This document shows positions 28,892 to 38,576 of a stretch of DNA of 64,000 nucleotides, one piece after another (the first letter of the stretch is position 1; every line of letters begins with the position of its first letter). Made by a program: the position numbers and the translations under genes. Source of the stretch: Thermotalea metallivorans (GTDB taxonomy: Bacteria; Bacillota; Clostridia; Peptostreptococcales; Thermotaleaceae); NCBI RefSeq assembly GCF_001562415.1, contig NZ_LOEE01000032.1, forward strand, positions 23,368 to 87,367, written 5' to 3'. The notes under the pieces were generated by a model. That model was not told the DNA's origin, did no database searches, and saw only the letters and a program-made list of their open reading frames with translations.

Positions 28892-29615
28892 GCACAACAC
28901 CCCCCTCTACTTCATCAATATAATTTTTCAATAGATCCAGATTGCTGTCTAAAATCAATAGGGTAGCAATGATAAACTTTCTACTTCGTTTCAACATTTT
29001 CAGCGTTACATCCAACTCCTTCACAATTTTGCTGCCGGGAAGGGCTTTTTTTCTGTATAATTCATCCTTCAAGCCAGCATGGGATGCTATGTACTTTGCA
29101 ATTCGGATACCGTTCAGCCGTGTATCTGCATGTTTGGGAGCTTCATGGACCAAGTCAGCGAAGGTAATGTCAAAGGCCTTCAGCCTGTCTTCCAGGGCCT
29201 TCATTTCGGCCTTTAGGGCAAAGGCCTCTGTAAAATCCTCTGTTTTCAATTGGGCTTCCACCTGCTGCTCCTGTTCCTCATCATACTGGCTGATAGGAAT
29301 CGCAACCATGTATTTGCTTGTTTTCCGCAGATAATCCGTAACCCTGCTCTTAATCACCAGTTCTGCAAAAGCGATAAAACTTCCCCGGGAAGCTTCATAC
29401 TTGTCTATGGCCTCATTGAAAGCCTCCAGGCCGATGCTGTATTCTTCGCTGTTTTCCGATTCAATATATCGGTTGGTGGTATTGGATACGGTCTTTATGA
29501 TAAAGGGTATATATTCCTCAATAAACTTTTCCCGTTCTTTGGAATCTCCTCCTTTTATTTTTTCCAAACGATTGGTTAAGGAGTCTTTCTTGAGAAAATT
29601 GAATAGGCGCGCCAA
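28860..29615 (-). CDS. sigI: RNA polymerase sigma factor SigI
   Basis: About 251 residues. EEYIPFIIKTVSNTTNRYIE and YSIGLEAFNEAIDKYEASRG, followed by FIAFAELVIKSRVTDYLRK, are region 2 of SigI. The C-terminus holds the separate DNA-binding segment (DVTLKMLKRSRKFIIATLLI). The start is uncertain: AAGGAGG at ~29632 is 11 bases before a TTG at 29615 (LARLFNFLKKDS), whereas the GTG at 29627 overlaps that site. SigI controls heat or cell-wall and polysaccharide responses in other Firmicutes. It is followed by rsgI with overlap. A sigI-type autoregulatory promoter was not resolved by eye. Confidence 0.92.
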   Translation of the reverse strand: MARLFNFLKKDSLTNRLEKIKGGDSKEREKFIEEYIPFIIKTVSNTTNRYIESENSEEYSIGLEAFNEAIDKYEASRGSFIAFAELVIKSRVTDYLRKTSKYMVAIPISQYDEEQEQQVEAQLKTEDFTEAFALKAEMKALEDRLKAFDITFADLVHEAPKHADTRLNGIRIAKYIASHAGLKDELYRKKALPGSKIVKELDVTLKMLKRSRKFIIATLLILDSNLDLLKNYIDEVEGGVVHGVQRMCDKD

Positions 29616-29689
29616 CCCCGTATACACCTCCTTACATCATAGATATACGACCTGATGAACTGTTTTCGGTACTGCCATCCAAAGTATAA

Positions 29690-29709
29690 AAGAGACCTCT
29701 CAGTCTCCT
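29690..29709 (-). terminator. short terminator after the DUF554 gene
   Basis: GGAGAC / GTCTC stem, loop of six, then TTTTAT on the minus strand, just after the stop. Confidence 0.5.
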
Positions 29710-29711
29710 TT

Positions 29712-30410
29712 TTAATGTATCCATTGAAAATATAACAATTTTCCAAAATAGTAAATACAAGGGATAAAAATAGCCGGCAACATATTGCCTACTTTGATCC
29801 TCTTGATTTCCAACATATTGAAGCCAATTCCTGCCACCAGCAATCCTCCTATGGCCGCCATCTCCCGAACCACCTCCGGTATCAGCAATACCTTTACATA
29901 GGAAGCCGTCAAGGCAATAAATCCTTGGTAAAGAAATACGGCAATGGCAGAAAATAAAACCCCTGCACCCATTTTAGAAGCAAAGGCAACAGAAATAATT
30001 CCGTCAAGAATGGATTTGGCGAACAAGGTTTTGTGATCTCCCATCAATCCCCCTTCCAACGCTCCCATGATGGCCATAGCTCCTACGCAAAAAAGCAGAC
30101 TGGCTGTTACAAAGCCCTTAGCAATTCCTCCTTCTTTTCCTCCCAGCTTTTTTTCCACCCATTTTCCAAGCCTTTCTAAATTCCCTTCAATGTCTATCAG
30201 CTCTCCCGTCATACTGCCCACGGCAAGACTCACAATCAGAAGCAAAACTGCCTTTGTTTGTAGTCCGTCACTAATCCCCAGGGCAATGATTGCCAAAGCC
30301 AACGCCTTAACAATGGTGTCAATATATCGATCGGAAATATGCCTTCCGAAAAATAAACCTACAGCACTTCCTACGACAATAGCCAATGCATTTGCAATAG
30401 TTCCCAGCAA
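29712..30410 (-). CDS. DUF554 family membrane protein
   Basis: About 232 residues from a TTG at 30410, which has AAGGGGAG six bases upstream; an ATG at 30431 is the alternative. It opens LLGTIANALAIVVGSAVGLF, typical of DUF554, and has about seven membrane helices with MTGELIDIEGNLERLGKWVE between the second and third and a conserved KSILDGIISVAFASKMGAGV stretch. The role is unknown; it may be a transporter. It lies 76 bp downstream of the OGG gene on the same strand. Confidence 0.88.
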   Translation of the reverse strand: MLGTIANALAIVVGSAVGLFFGRHISDRYIDTIVKALALAIIALGISDGLQTKAVLLLIVSLAVGSMTGELIDIEGNLERLGKWVEKKLGGKEGGIAKGFVTASLLFCVGAMAIMGALEGGLMGDHKTLFAKSILDGIISVAFASKMGAGVLFSAIAVFLYQGFIALTASYVKVLLIPEVVREMAAIGGLLVAGIGFNMLEIKRIKVGNMLPAIFIPCIYYFGKLLYFQWIH

Positions 30411-30486
30411 TGTGCTCTCCCCTTCCGTCATTTCTTCCAATACCTCAATATATATTCTTCTTTCCTCCGGAAACTCCTCTTTGAAA

Positions 30487-31368
30487 TTATTTTCCAATTC
30501 CCAAGTTCCTGGCATAATAAAAAAGATATTGTTGGGCAAAGCCTGCATAGCTCTCAAACCGTTTTTGCGCAAAATGCTGAATATCCTTGGGGGCTGTCTC
30601 CTCCGGCAGGTAGAAGTACTCCATGACCCGTTTCACCCAAACATCCACAGGAAAAGCATCAAACTTCCCCATGGAAAACAGCAAAATGCAATCGGCAACC
30701 TTGGGACCTACACCACTGATTTTCATCAGTTCTTTCCGGGCAGTTTCCCTATCGTCATATTGCAGTTGATAAATGTCCGTCTGCTTTTCCCCTACCATGG
30801 CAGCGGCACCGGCAATATATTTTGCCCGATAGCCTGTCTTGCAGGCCTGTATTTCTTCTATGCTTTTCTTCCACAGGACTTCCGGCTCAGGAAAAGCATA
30901 ATATTTTTTTTCCCTGTATTCTCCAAGGGGTTGGCCGTATTTTTCACACAATGCCTCTATAGATTTTTTAATCAAAGGAATGGCCCGATTGGACGATAAA
31001 ATAAAAGAGATCAGCGTTTCCCATGGATCCTGCTTCAAAATCCGTATACCATGACCTTTCTCCACGGCCTTTGCCATGATTGGATCGTTTTTGCATAAGG
31101 TTTCCTTGATTTTTCCATAATCACGATCCAAGTCAAAATACTCCCTCCATATATGGTCAAATTCTTCCCTATGGGTATTATGAAAAATCACACAATCCCC
31201 CTTTTTTTCAATATGGAGTACCCGACCCTTGGCTACCCCGATATAGCTTCCGTCGGCTTCTCGATTCCAACGGAAGCATTGGCCGCATTCAAAAATATGG
31301 GTCAATTCAAAATCTACGGCTCCCTTCCATACAATTCGATTTTTTTCTTCCCTCATCTGCCCATCCAT
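30487..31368 (-). CDS. ogg: 8-oxoguanine DNA glycosylase, OGG1 family
   Basis: 293 residues. The N-terminal OGG domain (ELTHIFECGQCFRWNREADG) precedes an HhH-GPD domain, with LMKISGVGPKVADCILLFSM and FDAFPVDVWVKRVMEY. The Lys in GPKVADC and the Asp in FPVDVW match the catalytic pair of OGG1, so excision of 8-oxoguanine plus lyase activity is expected. The ATG at 31368 follows AAAGGAGG; the open frame to 31416 is not needed. Length fits the bacterial OGG1-like group found in clostridia. Confidence 0.92.
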   Translation of the reverse strand: MDGQMREEKNRIVWKGAVDFELTHIFECGQCFRWNREADGSYIGVAKGRVLHIEKKGDCVIFHNTHREEFDHIWREYFDLDRDYGKIKETLCKNDPIMAKAVEKGHGIRILKQDPWETLISFILSSNRAIPLIKKSIEALCEKYGQPLGEYREKKYYAFPEPEVLWKKSIEEIQACKTGYRAKYIAGAAAMVGEKQTDIYQLQYDDRETARKELMKISGVGPKVADCILLFSMGKFDAFPVDVWVKRVMEYFYLPEETAPKDIQHFAQKRFESYAGFAQQYLFYYARNLGIGK

Positions 31369-31492
31369 GGTTCTTCCTCCTTTATCCCTTTTATCATACC
31401 ATCTTCTCTCTTTCATTGGAAAGTTCCATTTTTTCCCAGAAGGATATTTTTTATTTTTGCCGAATATATTGTATACCTCAATTTCATAGGAG

Positions 31493-31639
31493 AGATAGGT
31501 GCCCTTTGGGGAGAATAGGGAATGAAGTGTAAATCTTCAGCGGTCCCGCCACTGTGAAACGGAGCCGATCACAAAATGCCACTGGTTTTTCTGGGAAGGC
31601 GTGAAAGGCATTGATGTTGAGCCAGGAGACCTGCCTATC
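31493..31639 (+). ncRNA. cobalamin (B12) riboswitch
   Basis: P1 is GATAGG...CCTATC. The conserved core is recognisable: AGGTGCC, then GGGAATGAAGTGTAAATCTTC, then CCCGCCACTGTGA, AATGCCACTGG, AGGCGTGAAAGGC, and the closing GAGCCAGGAGACCTGCC. It precedes cobT and is followed by a terminator at 31668-31714, so repression by bound cobalamin through transcription termination is likely. Confidence 0.96.
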
Positions 31640-31667
31640 TGCTTCTTGCCCCCACATGGATGATGGT

Positions 31668-31714
31668 AAAGTTCATGGTTTGTTTGCTGTGCAAAGAAAC
31701 CATGAACTTTTTTT
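31668..31714 (+). terminator. riboswitch-controlled terminator before cobT
   Basis: Perfect 14-bp stem AAAGTTCATGGTTT / AAACCATGAACTTT followed by TTTT, 22 bp before the cobT start. Confidence 0.93.
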
Positions 31715-31736
31715 ATAGACAAAGGAGGAAGATATC

Positions 31737-32783
31737 ATGGAAAAATTAAAACAAACCCTGGAGAAAATTGGAGAATTACAGCAGGAAGCCATGGAAAAAA
31801 CCAGAAAGAGGGTAGACTGTTTGATCAAACCCCCGGGAAGCCTTGGCCGATTGGAAGATTTGGCTGTTCAGTTGGCAGGAATTACGGGAAATCCTTATCC
31901 TACCGTGGACAATAGGGTGATCATTGTCATGTCTGCCGACCACGGCGTCTACAAAGAAGGGATTGCTCCCAATCCACAAATCATTACGGCCATTCAAACG
32001 CCCAACTTTGCCAAGGGTGTTACAGGCGTTTGCGCCTTTGCCAAACAATCAGGCGCCGATGTCGTCGTCGTGGATATCGGTGTAGCCGTAGATGTGGATC
32101 ACCCCGGCGTCATCAACCGAAAAATTCGGTATGGCACCGGCAACATGGCCCAAGGACCTGCTATGATGAGGGAAGAAGCCGTACAATCCTTAGAAATCGG
32201 CATCGAAATTGCCGAAGAGCAAATCCGCCGTGGAAAAAACCTGATCGGAACAGGGGAAATGGGCATCGGCAATACTACCCCCAGTGCCGCCATTGTAGCC
32301 GTGATGGGAAATTATGATCCTAGAGAGGTAGTAGGGATTGGTGCCGGCTTGCCGTTGGAAAAGCTGGACCATAAAGCCCAGGTTATCCGCAGGGCTATCG
32401 AAATCAATCAACCCAATCCAAAAGATGGCATTGACGTCCTTGCCAAGGTGGGAGGGTTTGAGATAGGGGGGATGGCAGGAACCATGCTGGCTGCCGCTGC
32501 CCACAGAGTTCCTGTGGTCATAGACGGTTTTATTTCCACAGCTGCTGCCTTGATTGCCTGCGCCATAGAACCAAAGGTAAAAAACTTCCTGATCCCATCC
32601 CACTGTTCCGCGGAAAAGGGAGGCAAAGCTGCTTTGGATCTATTAGGTCTGCAACCGATGTTTGATATGGGTTTGCGATTGGGAGAAGGCTCCGGCGCCG
32701 CCCTGGCCTTTCATTTTGTAGAAGCAGCCACCTACATGGTAAAGGAAATGATCACCCTGGAAGAATCAGGCATTACCTTATAA
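31737..32783 (+). CDS. cobT: nicotinate-nucleotide-dimethylbenzimidazole phosphoribosyltransferase
   Basis: 348 residues. It activates the lower ligand base of cobalamin (DMB plus nicotinate mononucleotide to alpha-ribazole phosphate). It has DCLIKPPGSLGRLEDLAVQL near 25-45, VIVMSADHGVYKEGIAPNPQ, GEMGIGNTTPSAAIVAVM and the C-terminal MGLRLGEGSGAALAF with the catalytic Glu. AAAGGAGGAAG precedes the ATG. It stands alone after the riboswitch; other cob genes are not here, so it may serve salvage. Confidence 0.98.
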   Translation: MEKLKQTLEKIGELQQEAMEKTRKRVDCLIKPPGSLGRLEDLAVQLAGITGNPYPTVDNRVIIVMSADHGVYKEGIAPNPQIITAIQTPNFAKGVTGVCAFAKQSGADVVVVDIGVAVDVDHPGVINRKIRYGTGNMAQGPAMMREEAVQSLEIGIEIAEEQIRRGKNLIGTGEMGIGNTTPSAAIVAVMGNYDPREVVGIGAGLPLEKLDHKAQVIRRAIEINQPNPKDGIDVLAKVGGFEIGGMAGTMLAAAAHRVPVVIDGFISTAAALIACAIEPKVKNFLIPSHCSAEKGGKAALDLLGLQPMFDMGLRLGEGSGAALAFHFVEAATYMVKEMITLEESGITL

Positions 32784-32806
32784 GGAAATCCTTCACAAAT
32801 GGTATA

Positions 32807-32837
32807 AGTCCTTCAGTTTTCTCCGAAGGACTTTTAT
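32807..32837 (+). terminator. cobT terminator
   Basis: AAGTCCTTC / GAAGGACTT perfect stem, then TTTAT. Confidence 0.85.
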
Positions 32838-32844
32838 CATTTCC

Positions 32845-33060
32845 TTAAACCCTTCCCCGCTTTAAAGAAACATAGCGCCATATACCCTCTATGAATTCCT
32901 CGAATTTTATATCCTTCATGAAAAGTATATTATGCACGATAAAATGTCTGGATACCTGATCAATGATTTCCTCCCATTCATCCTCCCCAATATAAAATTT
33001 TTCGTCATATTTCCTTCGTATCTGCGCAATCACCACAGCTTTAAAATCTGTAAACATCAT
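32845..33060 (-). CDS. 71-aa hypothetical protein divergent from an XRE regulator
   Basis: 71 residues (MMFTDFKAVVIAQIRRKYDE at the start; ends GIWRYVSLKRGRV), with two or three amphipathic helices and no membrane segment. The AAAGGA ribosome site is weak and 11 bases upstream. Its main support is a textbook promoter at 33112-33140 whose spacer holds an operator-like repeat; the XRE gene starts on the other side. I do not recognise a family. A small regulated effector or antagonist of the XRE protein is one possibility. Confidence 0.7.
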   Translation of the reverse strand: MMFTDFKAVVIAQIRRKYDEKFYIGEDEWEEIIDQVSRHFIVHNILFMKDIKFEEFIEGIWRYVSLKRGRV

Positions 33061-33111
33061 ATATGCTCAATCCTTTATCATCTTTTCTGCATCAACGCAC
33101 CCTTGAGTACT

Positions 33112-33140
33112 ATTATAGACACATTTCGTTTCTTTTGCAA
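33112..33140 (-). promoter_or_regulatory. sigma-A promoter for the 71-aa gene
   Basis: TTGCAA - 17 bp - TATAAT on the minus strand; the predicted start lies about 45 bp before the ORF. Confidence 0.8.
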
Positions 33141-33162
33141 GCTGTATACACTTTTCGTTTCT
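33119..33162 (+). promoter_or_regulatory. pair of 15-bp direct repeats, candidate XRE operators
   Basis: ACACATTTCGTTTCT at 33119 and ACACTTTTCGTTTCT at 33148 (14 of 15 identical), 29 bp apart, in the divergent intergenic region. The first lies inside the promoter spacer of the 71-aa gene. Confidence 0.6.
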
Positions 33163-33215
33163 CAAGTATGTTATTCCCCTGCTTTATGCTACCATATATC
33201 CAAGAGGTGATAGGG

Positions 33216-33584
33216 ATGTCCTTTGCAGCACGACTCAAGAAACTCAGAGAAGAACACCGGATGACACAGGAAGATCTGGCAAATTACTTGAAAATTACGC
33301 GTCAAGCCGTGGGCAACTATGAACAGGGTTCCAGGTTTCCCAAGGATGAAAATATATTAAATGCCCTTGCGGATCTGTTCAATGTATCCTTAGATTATTT
33401 GCTGGGCAGGGAAGAAAAAATCCCTTCCCCTTCTTCCATTGATTATATTTTAGAAGCAGGGAATACTTATGAAGATGATAAATATACTGCTTTAAAACAA
33501 TTATTGTCCAGCGTAGATGATTTACCTGTCGATATCATCCAAAAACTCAATGAAATTATCAACTTTTTTAGGACTTACAAATAA
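33216..33584 (+). CDS. XRE-family transcriptional regulator
   Basis: 122 residues from the ATG at 33216, which has AGAGGTGATAGGG upstream; the frame is open to 33063 but without a site. Residues 1-66 are a Cro/CI-type helix-turn-helix (LKKLREEHRMTQEDLANYLK, then ITRQAVGNYEQGSRFPKDEN, and FNVSLDYLLGR). A helical C-terminal part (residues ~75-122) may dimerise. The divergent arrangement with direct repeats suggests it represses itself and the 71-aa gene. It could be a SinR-like or prophage-derived regulator; there are no phage genes nearby. Confidence 0.9.
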   Translation: MSFAARLKKLREEHRMTQEDLANYLKITRQAVGNYEQGSRFPKDENILNALADLFNVSLDYLLGREEKIPSPSSIDYILEAGNTYEDDKYTALKQLLSSVDDLPVDIIQKLNEIINFFRTYK

Positions 33585-33603
33585 AATAATGTCCTGCCAA
33601 AAC

Positions 33604-33644
33604 ACCAAGTGGGAAAAGAGCAGAAAACTCTTTTCCCACTTGGT
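33604..33644. terminator. bidirectional terminator between XRE and SLH-CAP genes
   Basis: 17-bp perfect stem (ACCAAGTGGGAAAAGAG and complement) with a short loop between convergent genes. Confidence 0.88.
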
Positions 33645-33646
33645 AT

Positions 33647-35347
33647 CTATATACTTTCTAAAAATCGCTTCAGCATCACCGCTGCTTCTGCCCTAGTGGC
33701 ATAATCCTTCGGAGCAAATTGATTGTTCAATCTTCCCCTCATCATCCCTAACTGTACCGCTGCCTTTACGTCGTTCAAGGCCCACCCGCTGATTTCTTCC
33801 TTATCTGCAAAGGACAAAGGAGACAACTGTTTAATCTTTTCCATATTTCCTTTTTTCTCATAGGCCCTAATGATCATAATGGCAATTTCTTCCCGGGTAA
33901 TCTGGCGATTGGGAGCAAAATTTCCATCCCCCATCCCTTTCACAATCCCTGCCCGATAAGCCGCCTCCACATGCAGTGCCTTATTGGCATCCTTCGGAAC
34001 ATCCTTCAAAATACCTTCATATTCCCTTGTGGAGATGCCCAAGGCATTGACCACAAATTCGGCAAATTCTGCCCGGGTAATCTTTTCATCGGGCTTAAAT
34101 TCTATGCCATATTTCGGGGTAACAACTTTTTGACTTCCAAGGGTCAATACATCCTCCTTTGCCCAATGATTTCTCATATCGGCAAAAACAGCCGTTTCAA
34201 AGGTCCATGTCTTCTCAATTTTTTTCTCCGTTTTGTCTTCAAAAACAACACTTCCCTTTACCGATGCCGTATATTTTTCTCCCGGTTCCAGAGGACTTAC
34301 AGGAATAAGAAGAATGCTTTCCTGTAAATGTTCATCGGTTTGAGGCGTATTGAGAAAAACTTCCACCGTTTTTCCCTGACTGTTGCTTAAAATCGCCTTG
34401 TCCACCGTAAATTTTCCCATCGGTTTTCCGCTGAAGTAGGATAAGGTCACAGGATAACCCACTGGACCCTTCTTTTTGTGATTTCTTAAGGGGTCTGGCG
34501 TTTCCACCCCATCCCAGGCTATGGGAACACCTTTTTGATTGTCCAGGGGATAGACAACCAGTTGATCCTCCACAGTCTTTTTCCCTCCAAAAAGGAAGGC
34601 ATAGTACCTTTCCTTTTTGCTGTAGCCCATATCGGTGAAAAAAGGATTCAGCCAGGTCAACCGGTGATAAGGGGCATCCACCAATCCGTTGATGGCTTCC
34701 TTATAATCCCTTTGGCCTGCACTGACATTTTCACTGATATAGCCGCCGATATATCCAAAACTTCCTGCCCGGTCACCAGGGCTTGCTCCTGTAAATCCTT
34801 TTTGTTTTGCCGACTCATAATGGCTTGCTTCCTGATGGGTTGCCATATAATTGGCATGGGCTGCTGCTGCGGCATTTAAAGCTGCATCCCCTTGAAAAGG
34901 ATTTAATTGGAATAAATTGCGATACTGATTGGCATAATCCAATGCCTCCTTCTGCTCCGGAGAAGGAGGAGCCAGCAGGTCCACCCCTTGTTCGCTTACG
35001 GTAAACTGCCAGCTACGACTGAGAGGTTTTGCCCATCCTTTAATACCTACCGTCAGATCAACAGTATGGGGCCCAGGCTTCAAAGGTTCCAAAGGTATGT
35101 ATTCTACCGCTTCAATCCCATGATTATATTTGGCTTCTACCTTATTCCCATCTAGCTTCATATCGATAGATTCCACGGTATTCCCGTTTAGAATTATCTG
35201 CCAAATAATGCTGGGTCTTGTAATCATAATGTTCCCCTGAGGTCTAGGTGTATAAAAAGAAATACCATTTCCATAGGCAATACCGGTTATGGAAAAAATA
35301 AATAACATGGCCATGATCATGGTCATAAAGACCCGTCTGTTTTTCAT
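33647..35347 (-). CDS. S-layer-homology protein with CAP (SCP-like) domain
   Basis: 566 residues from the ATG at 35347 (AAAGGAGGG upstream). A signal peptide covers ~1-26 (FMTMIMAMLFIFSITGIAYG). An Ig-like segment follows, then a CAP/SCP domain at ~135-255 (ALDYANQYRNLFQLNPFQGD, HANYMATHQEASHYES). A beta-rich linker leads to three SLH motifs from ~395 to the end (FADMRNHWAKEDVLTLGSQK, ITRAEFAEFVVNALG, YATRAEAAVMLKRFL). It is therefore exported and held non-covalently to the cell-wall polymer. CAP domains are not known to have one fixed activity. It has its own terminator. Confidence 0.92.
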   Translation of the reverse strand: MKNRRVFMTMIMAMLFIFSITGIAYGNGISFYTPRPQGNIMITRPSIIWQIILNGNTVESIDMKLDGNKVEAKYNHGIEAVEYIPLEPLKPGPHTVDLTVGIKGWAKPLSRSWQFTVSEQGVDLLAPPSPEQKEALDYANQYRNLFQLNPFQGDAALNAAAAAHANYMATHQEASHYESAKQKGFTGASPGDRAGSFGYIGGYISENVSAGQRDYKEAINGLVDAPYHRLTWLNPFFTDMGYSKKERYYAFLFGGKKTVEDQLVVYPLDNQKGVPIAWDGVETPDPLRNHKKKGPVGYPVTLSYFSGKPMGKFTVDKAILSNSQGKTVEVFLNTPQTDEHLQESILLIPVSPLEPGEKYTASVKGSVVFEDKTEKKIEKTWTFETAVFADMRNHWAKEDVLTLGSQKVVTPKYGIEFKPDEKITRAEFAEFVVNALGISTREYEGILKDVPKDANKALHVEAAYRAGIVKGMGDGNFAPNRQITREEIAIMIIRAYEKKGNMEKIKQLSPLSFADKEEISGWALNDVKAAVQLGMMRGRLNNQFAPKDYATRAEAAVMLKRFLESI

Positions 35348-35511
35348 TCCTGTATCCCTCCTTTCTTCTATTTTAATATAAATTGCCCCCATATTTTTTG
35401 ATTGTCGTCAAAATGTAATATTCGTCTTTAAAATGTAAAATGATTCTTTTTTTGCTGTGGTTTGCAGCCATGGCAGGAAGGTACAAAATCCCCGTAGGGA
35501 ACAAAACAAGC

Positions 35512-35541
35512 AAAGGGAACCCCTCTTCAGGATTCCCTTTT
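35512..35541 (-). terminator. gdhA terminator
   Basis: AAAGGGAA / TTCCCTTT stem (extended by CC/GG), then a T-rich run on the minus strand, just after the stop. Confidence 0.75.
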
Positions 35542-35559
35542 GAGAATCTATCTTTAACT

Positions 35560-37284
<1,725 letters not shown>

Positions 37285-38097
37285 TCAAATAACGATCAAA
37301 GTTTTTATGGTTATATTCACCGCCAAAATATTCAGCGCAGTCATATATTCTACCTCTTTCTTTATCTGCGCTTGAATTTGCCTGGCCAATACCCGCAAAG
37401 GATTTCCATACACCATGACTGCGTCCATATTGATCACAATGCCATTCGCCCCCGTGATCACGTCAACCTTGGAAACCTTGGAAACACCCAAAATTTTAGA
37501 AGCAGCATGGGAAACCAGATCACTGATGACCTTATCGGAAATGGTATACTTCCCCATATAGCTAAAAGTAGGCCTTACCACAGATTTCTCAGAAACATCA
37601 ATGGTATTGTCCTTCCTTCTTCTCAATATCTTTAGAGGATCGAGAAAATAGCCGGAAAAATCCTGCTTGATTTCAAAGGTAGGTACAGGTATGACATGTT
37701 TTCCCAATTCTTTTCTCTGTCTTCTGGCTGCCCTGCGCTCCTCCTCCGTAGCAATATCTTCTATATAGACAAATTCATGGATCGGCGCAATCTCCAATCT
37801 TTTGGCGATTTTCTCCACCATCTTTACAGAAGTCCCTAGGATCAAAATTCCCTTTCCTGGGCGGGCTTTGATGGCATCCCTTACAACAGCGCGGTGATCT
37901 TCCTCATGAAAAAGGGCCCTCTTCACGGCACCTACCGCCGTGGCCTCCCTTTTGGCAGACTTGCCGGCAATGACTTTATTCTGCTGGATCAATAAACCGT
38001 CATCAATAATATAATCCAAACCTTTTTCATGGGCTAAAGTAATGGCCCGATAACTTTTTCCTGTGCCGCTTTCTCCTACCAATGCAACGACCTTCAT
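37285..38097 (-). CDS. P-loop ATPase fused to an Asp23/Gls24-type domain
   Basis: 270 residues from ATG 38097 (GGGGAGG upstream). Residues 1-150 are a P-loop nucleotide-binding domain with Walker A GESGTGKS at 8-15 and a kinase-like DDGLLIQ motif, and a basic, helical linker (RRAARRQRKELGKH). From about 165 comes an Asp23/Gls24-like fold (VVRPTFSYMGKYTISDKVIS, ending VEYMTALNILAVNITIKTL). Asp23-type domains help organise membrane or envelope stress complexes; a fusion with a nucleotide-binding protein is unusual to me but I believe it recurs in clostridia. The function is unknown. Confidence 0.8.
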   Translation of the reverse strand: MKVVALVGESGTGKSYRAITLAHEKGLDYIIDDGLLIQQNKVIAGKSAKREATAVGAVKRALFHEEDHRAVVRDAIKARPGKGILILGTSVKMVEKIAKRLEIAPIHEFVYIEDIATEEERRAARRQRKELGKHVIPVPTFEIKQDFSGYFLDPLKILRRRKDNTIDVSEKSVVRPTFSYMGKYTISDKVISDLVSHAASKILGVSKVSKVDVITGANGIVINMDAVMVYGNPLRVLARQIQAQIKKEVEYMTALNILAVNITIKTLIVI

Positions 38098-38226
38098 GCA
38101 ATATCCTCCCCCTGCCTCCATGGACCACCAGCAATTACCCTCTTGCCAATCCTTCGCAATAATATTATTTTATCACATTTCTTTCAGTTGCAAAATATTG
38201 GGTGCTATATTTTGATAAATATACAA

Positions 38227-38241
38227 TGATAATCATTATAT
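38227..38241. promoter_or_regulatory. candidate Fur-type box
   Basis: TGATAATCATTATAT matches 13 of 14 defined bases up to the last two of TGATAATnATTATCA. It lies between the divergent P-loop/Asp23 and ferredoxin genes, about 35 bp above the ferredoxin -35 region. Confidence 0.4.
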
Positions 38242-38276
38242 ATTACATTTTTTCTTGTTTTTTTTCCGTAACTTTA

Positions 38277-38305
38277 TTGTTCTTATTTTTCCCTTTTGTT
38301 ATAAT
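38277..38305 (+). promoter_or_regulatory. sigma-A promoter of the ferredoxin gene
   Basis: TTGTTC - 17 bp - TATAAT, start predicted about 40 bp before the ATG. Confidence 0.7.
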
Positions 38306-38352
38306 ACAATTGTCTTAAACAAATTCTGAGTAATTTTAAGGAGGAATTCATC

Positions 38353-38523
38353 ATGGCTTATGTAATTACAGATGCGTGCATCAGCTGTGGAGCTTGCGAA
38401 CCTGAGTGTCCAGTAAACGTAATCAGCGCTGGCGAAGACAAGTATGTAATTGATGCTGACGGATGCATTGATTGCGGAGCATGCGCAAATGTATGCCCTG
38501 TAGATGCCCCTGTACAACAATAA
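38353..38523 (+). CDS. fdx: 2[4Fe-4S] clostridial ferredoxin
   Basis: 56 residues: MAYVITDACISCGACEPECP, then VNVISAGEDKYVIDADG, then CIDCGACANVCPVDAPVQQ. Both CxxCxxCxxxCP cluster motifs are complete, the classic low-potential electron carrier of clostridia. AAGGAGG lies eight bases upstream. Monocistronic, with promoter and terminator. It could carry reduced-ferredoxin electrons made by the bifurcating Etf complex encoded next to it. Confidence 0.97.
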   Translation: MAYVITDACISCGACEPECPVNVISAGEDKYVIDADGCIDCGACANVCPVDAPVQQ

Positions 38524-38535
38524 TCGGAAATACAT

Positions 38536-38574
38536 AAAAAATCCCCTGGCGGAAGGAAATCCCTAGGGGTTTTT
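38536..38574. terminator. terminator shared by convergent ferredoxin and marR genes
   Basis: AATCCCCT / AGGGGTT stem with an A run on one side and a T9 run on the other. Confidence 0.85.
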
Positions 38575-38576
38575 TT

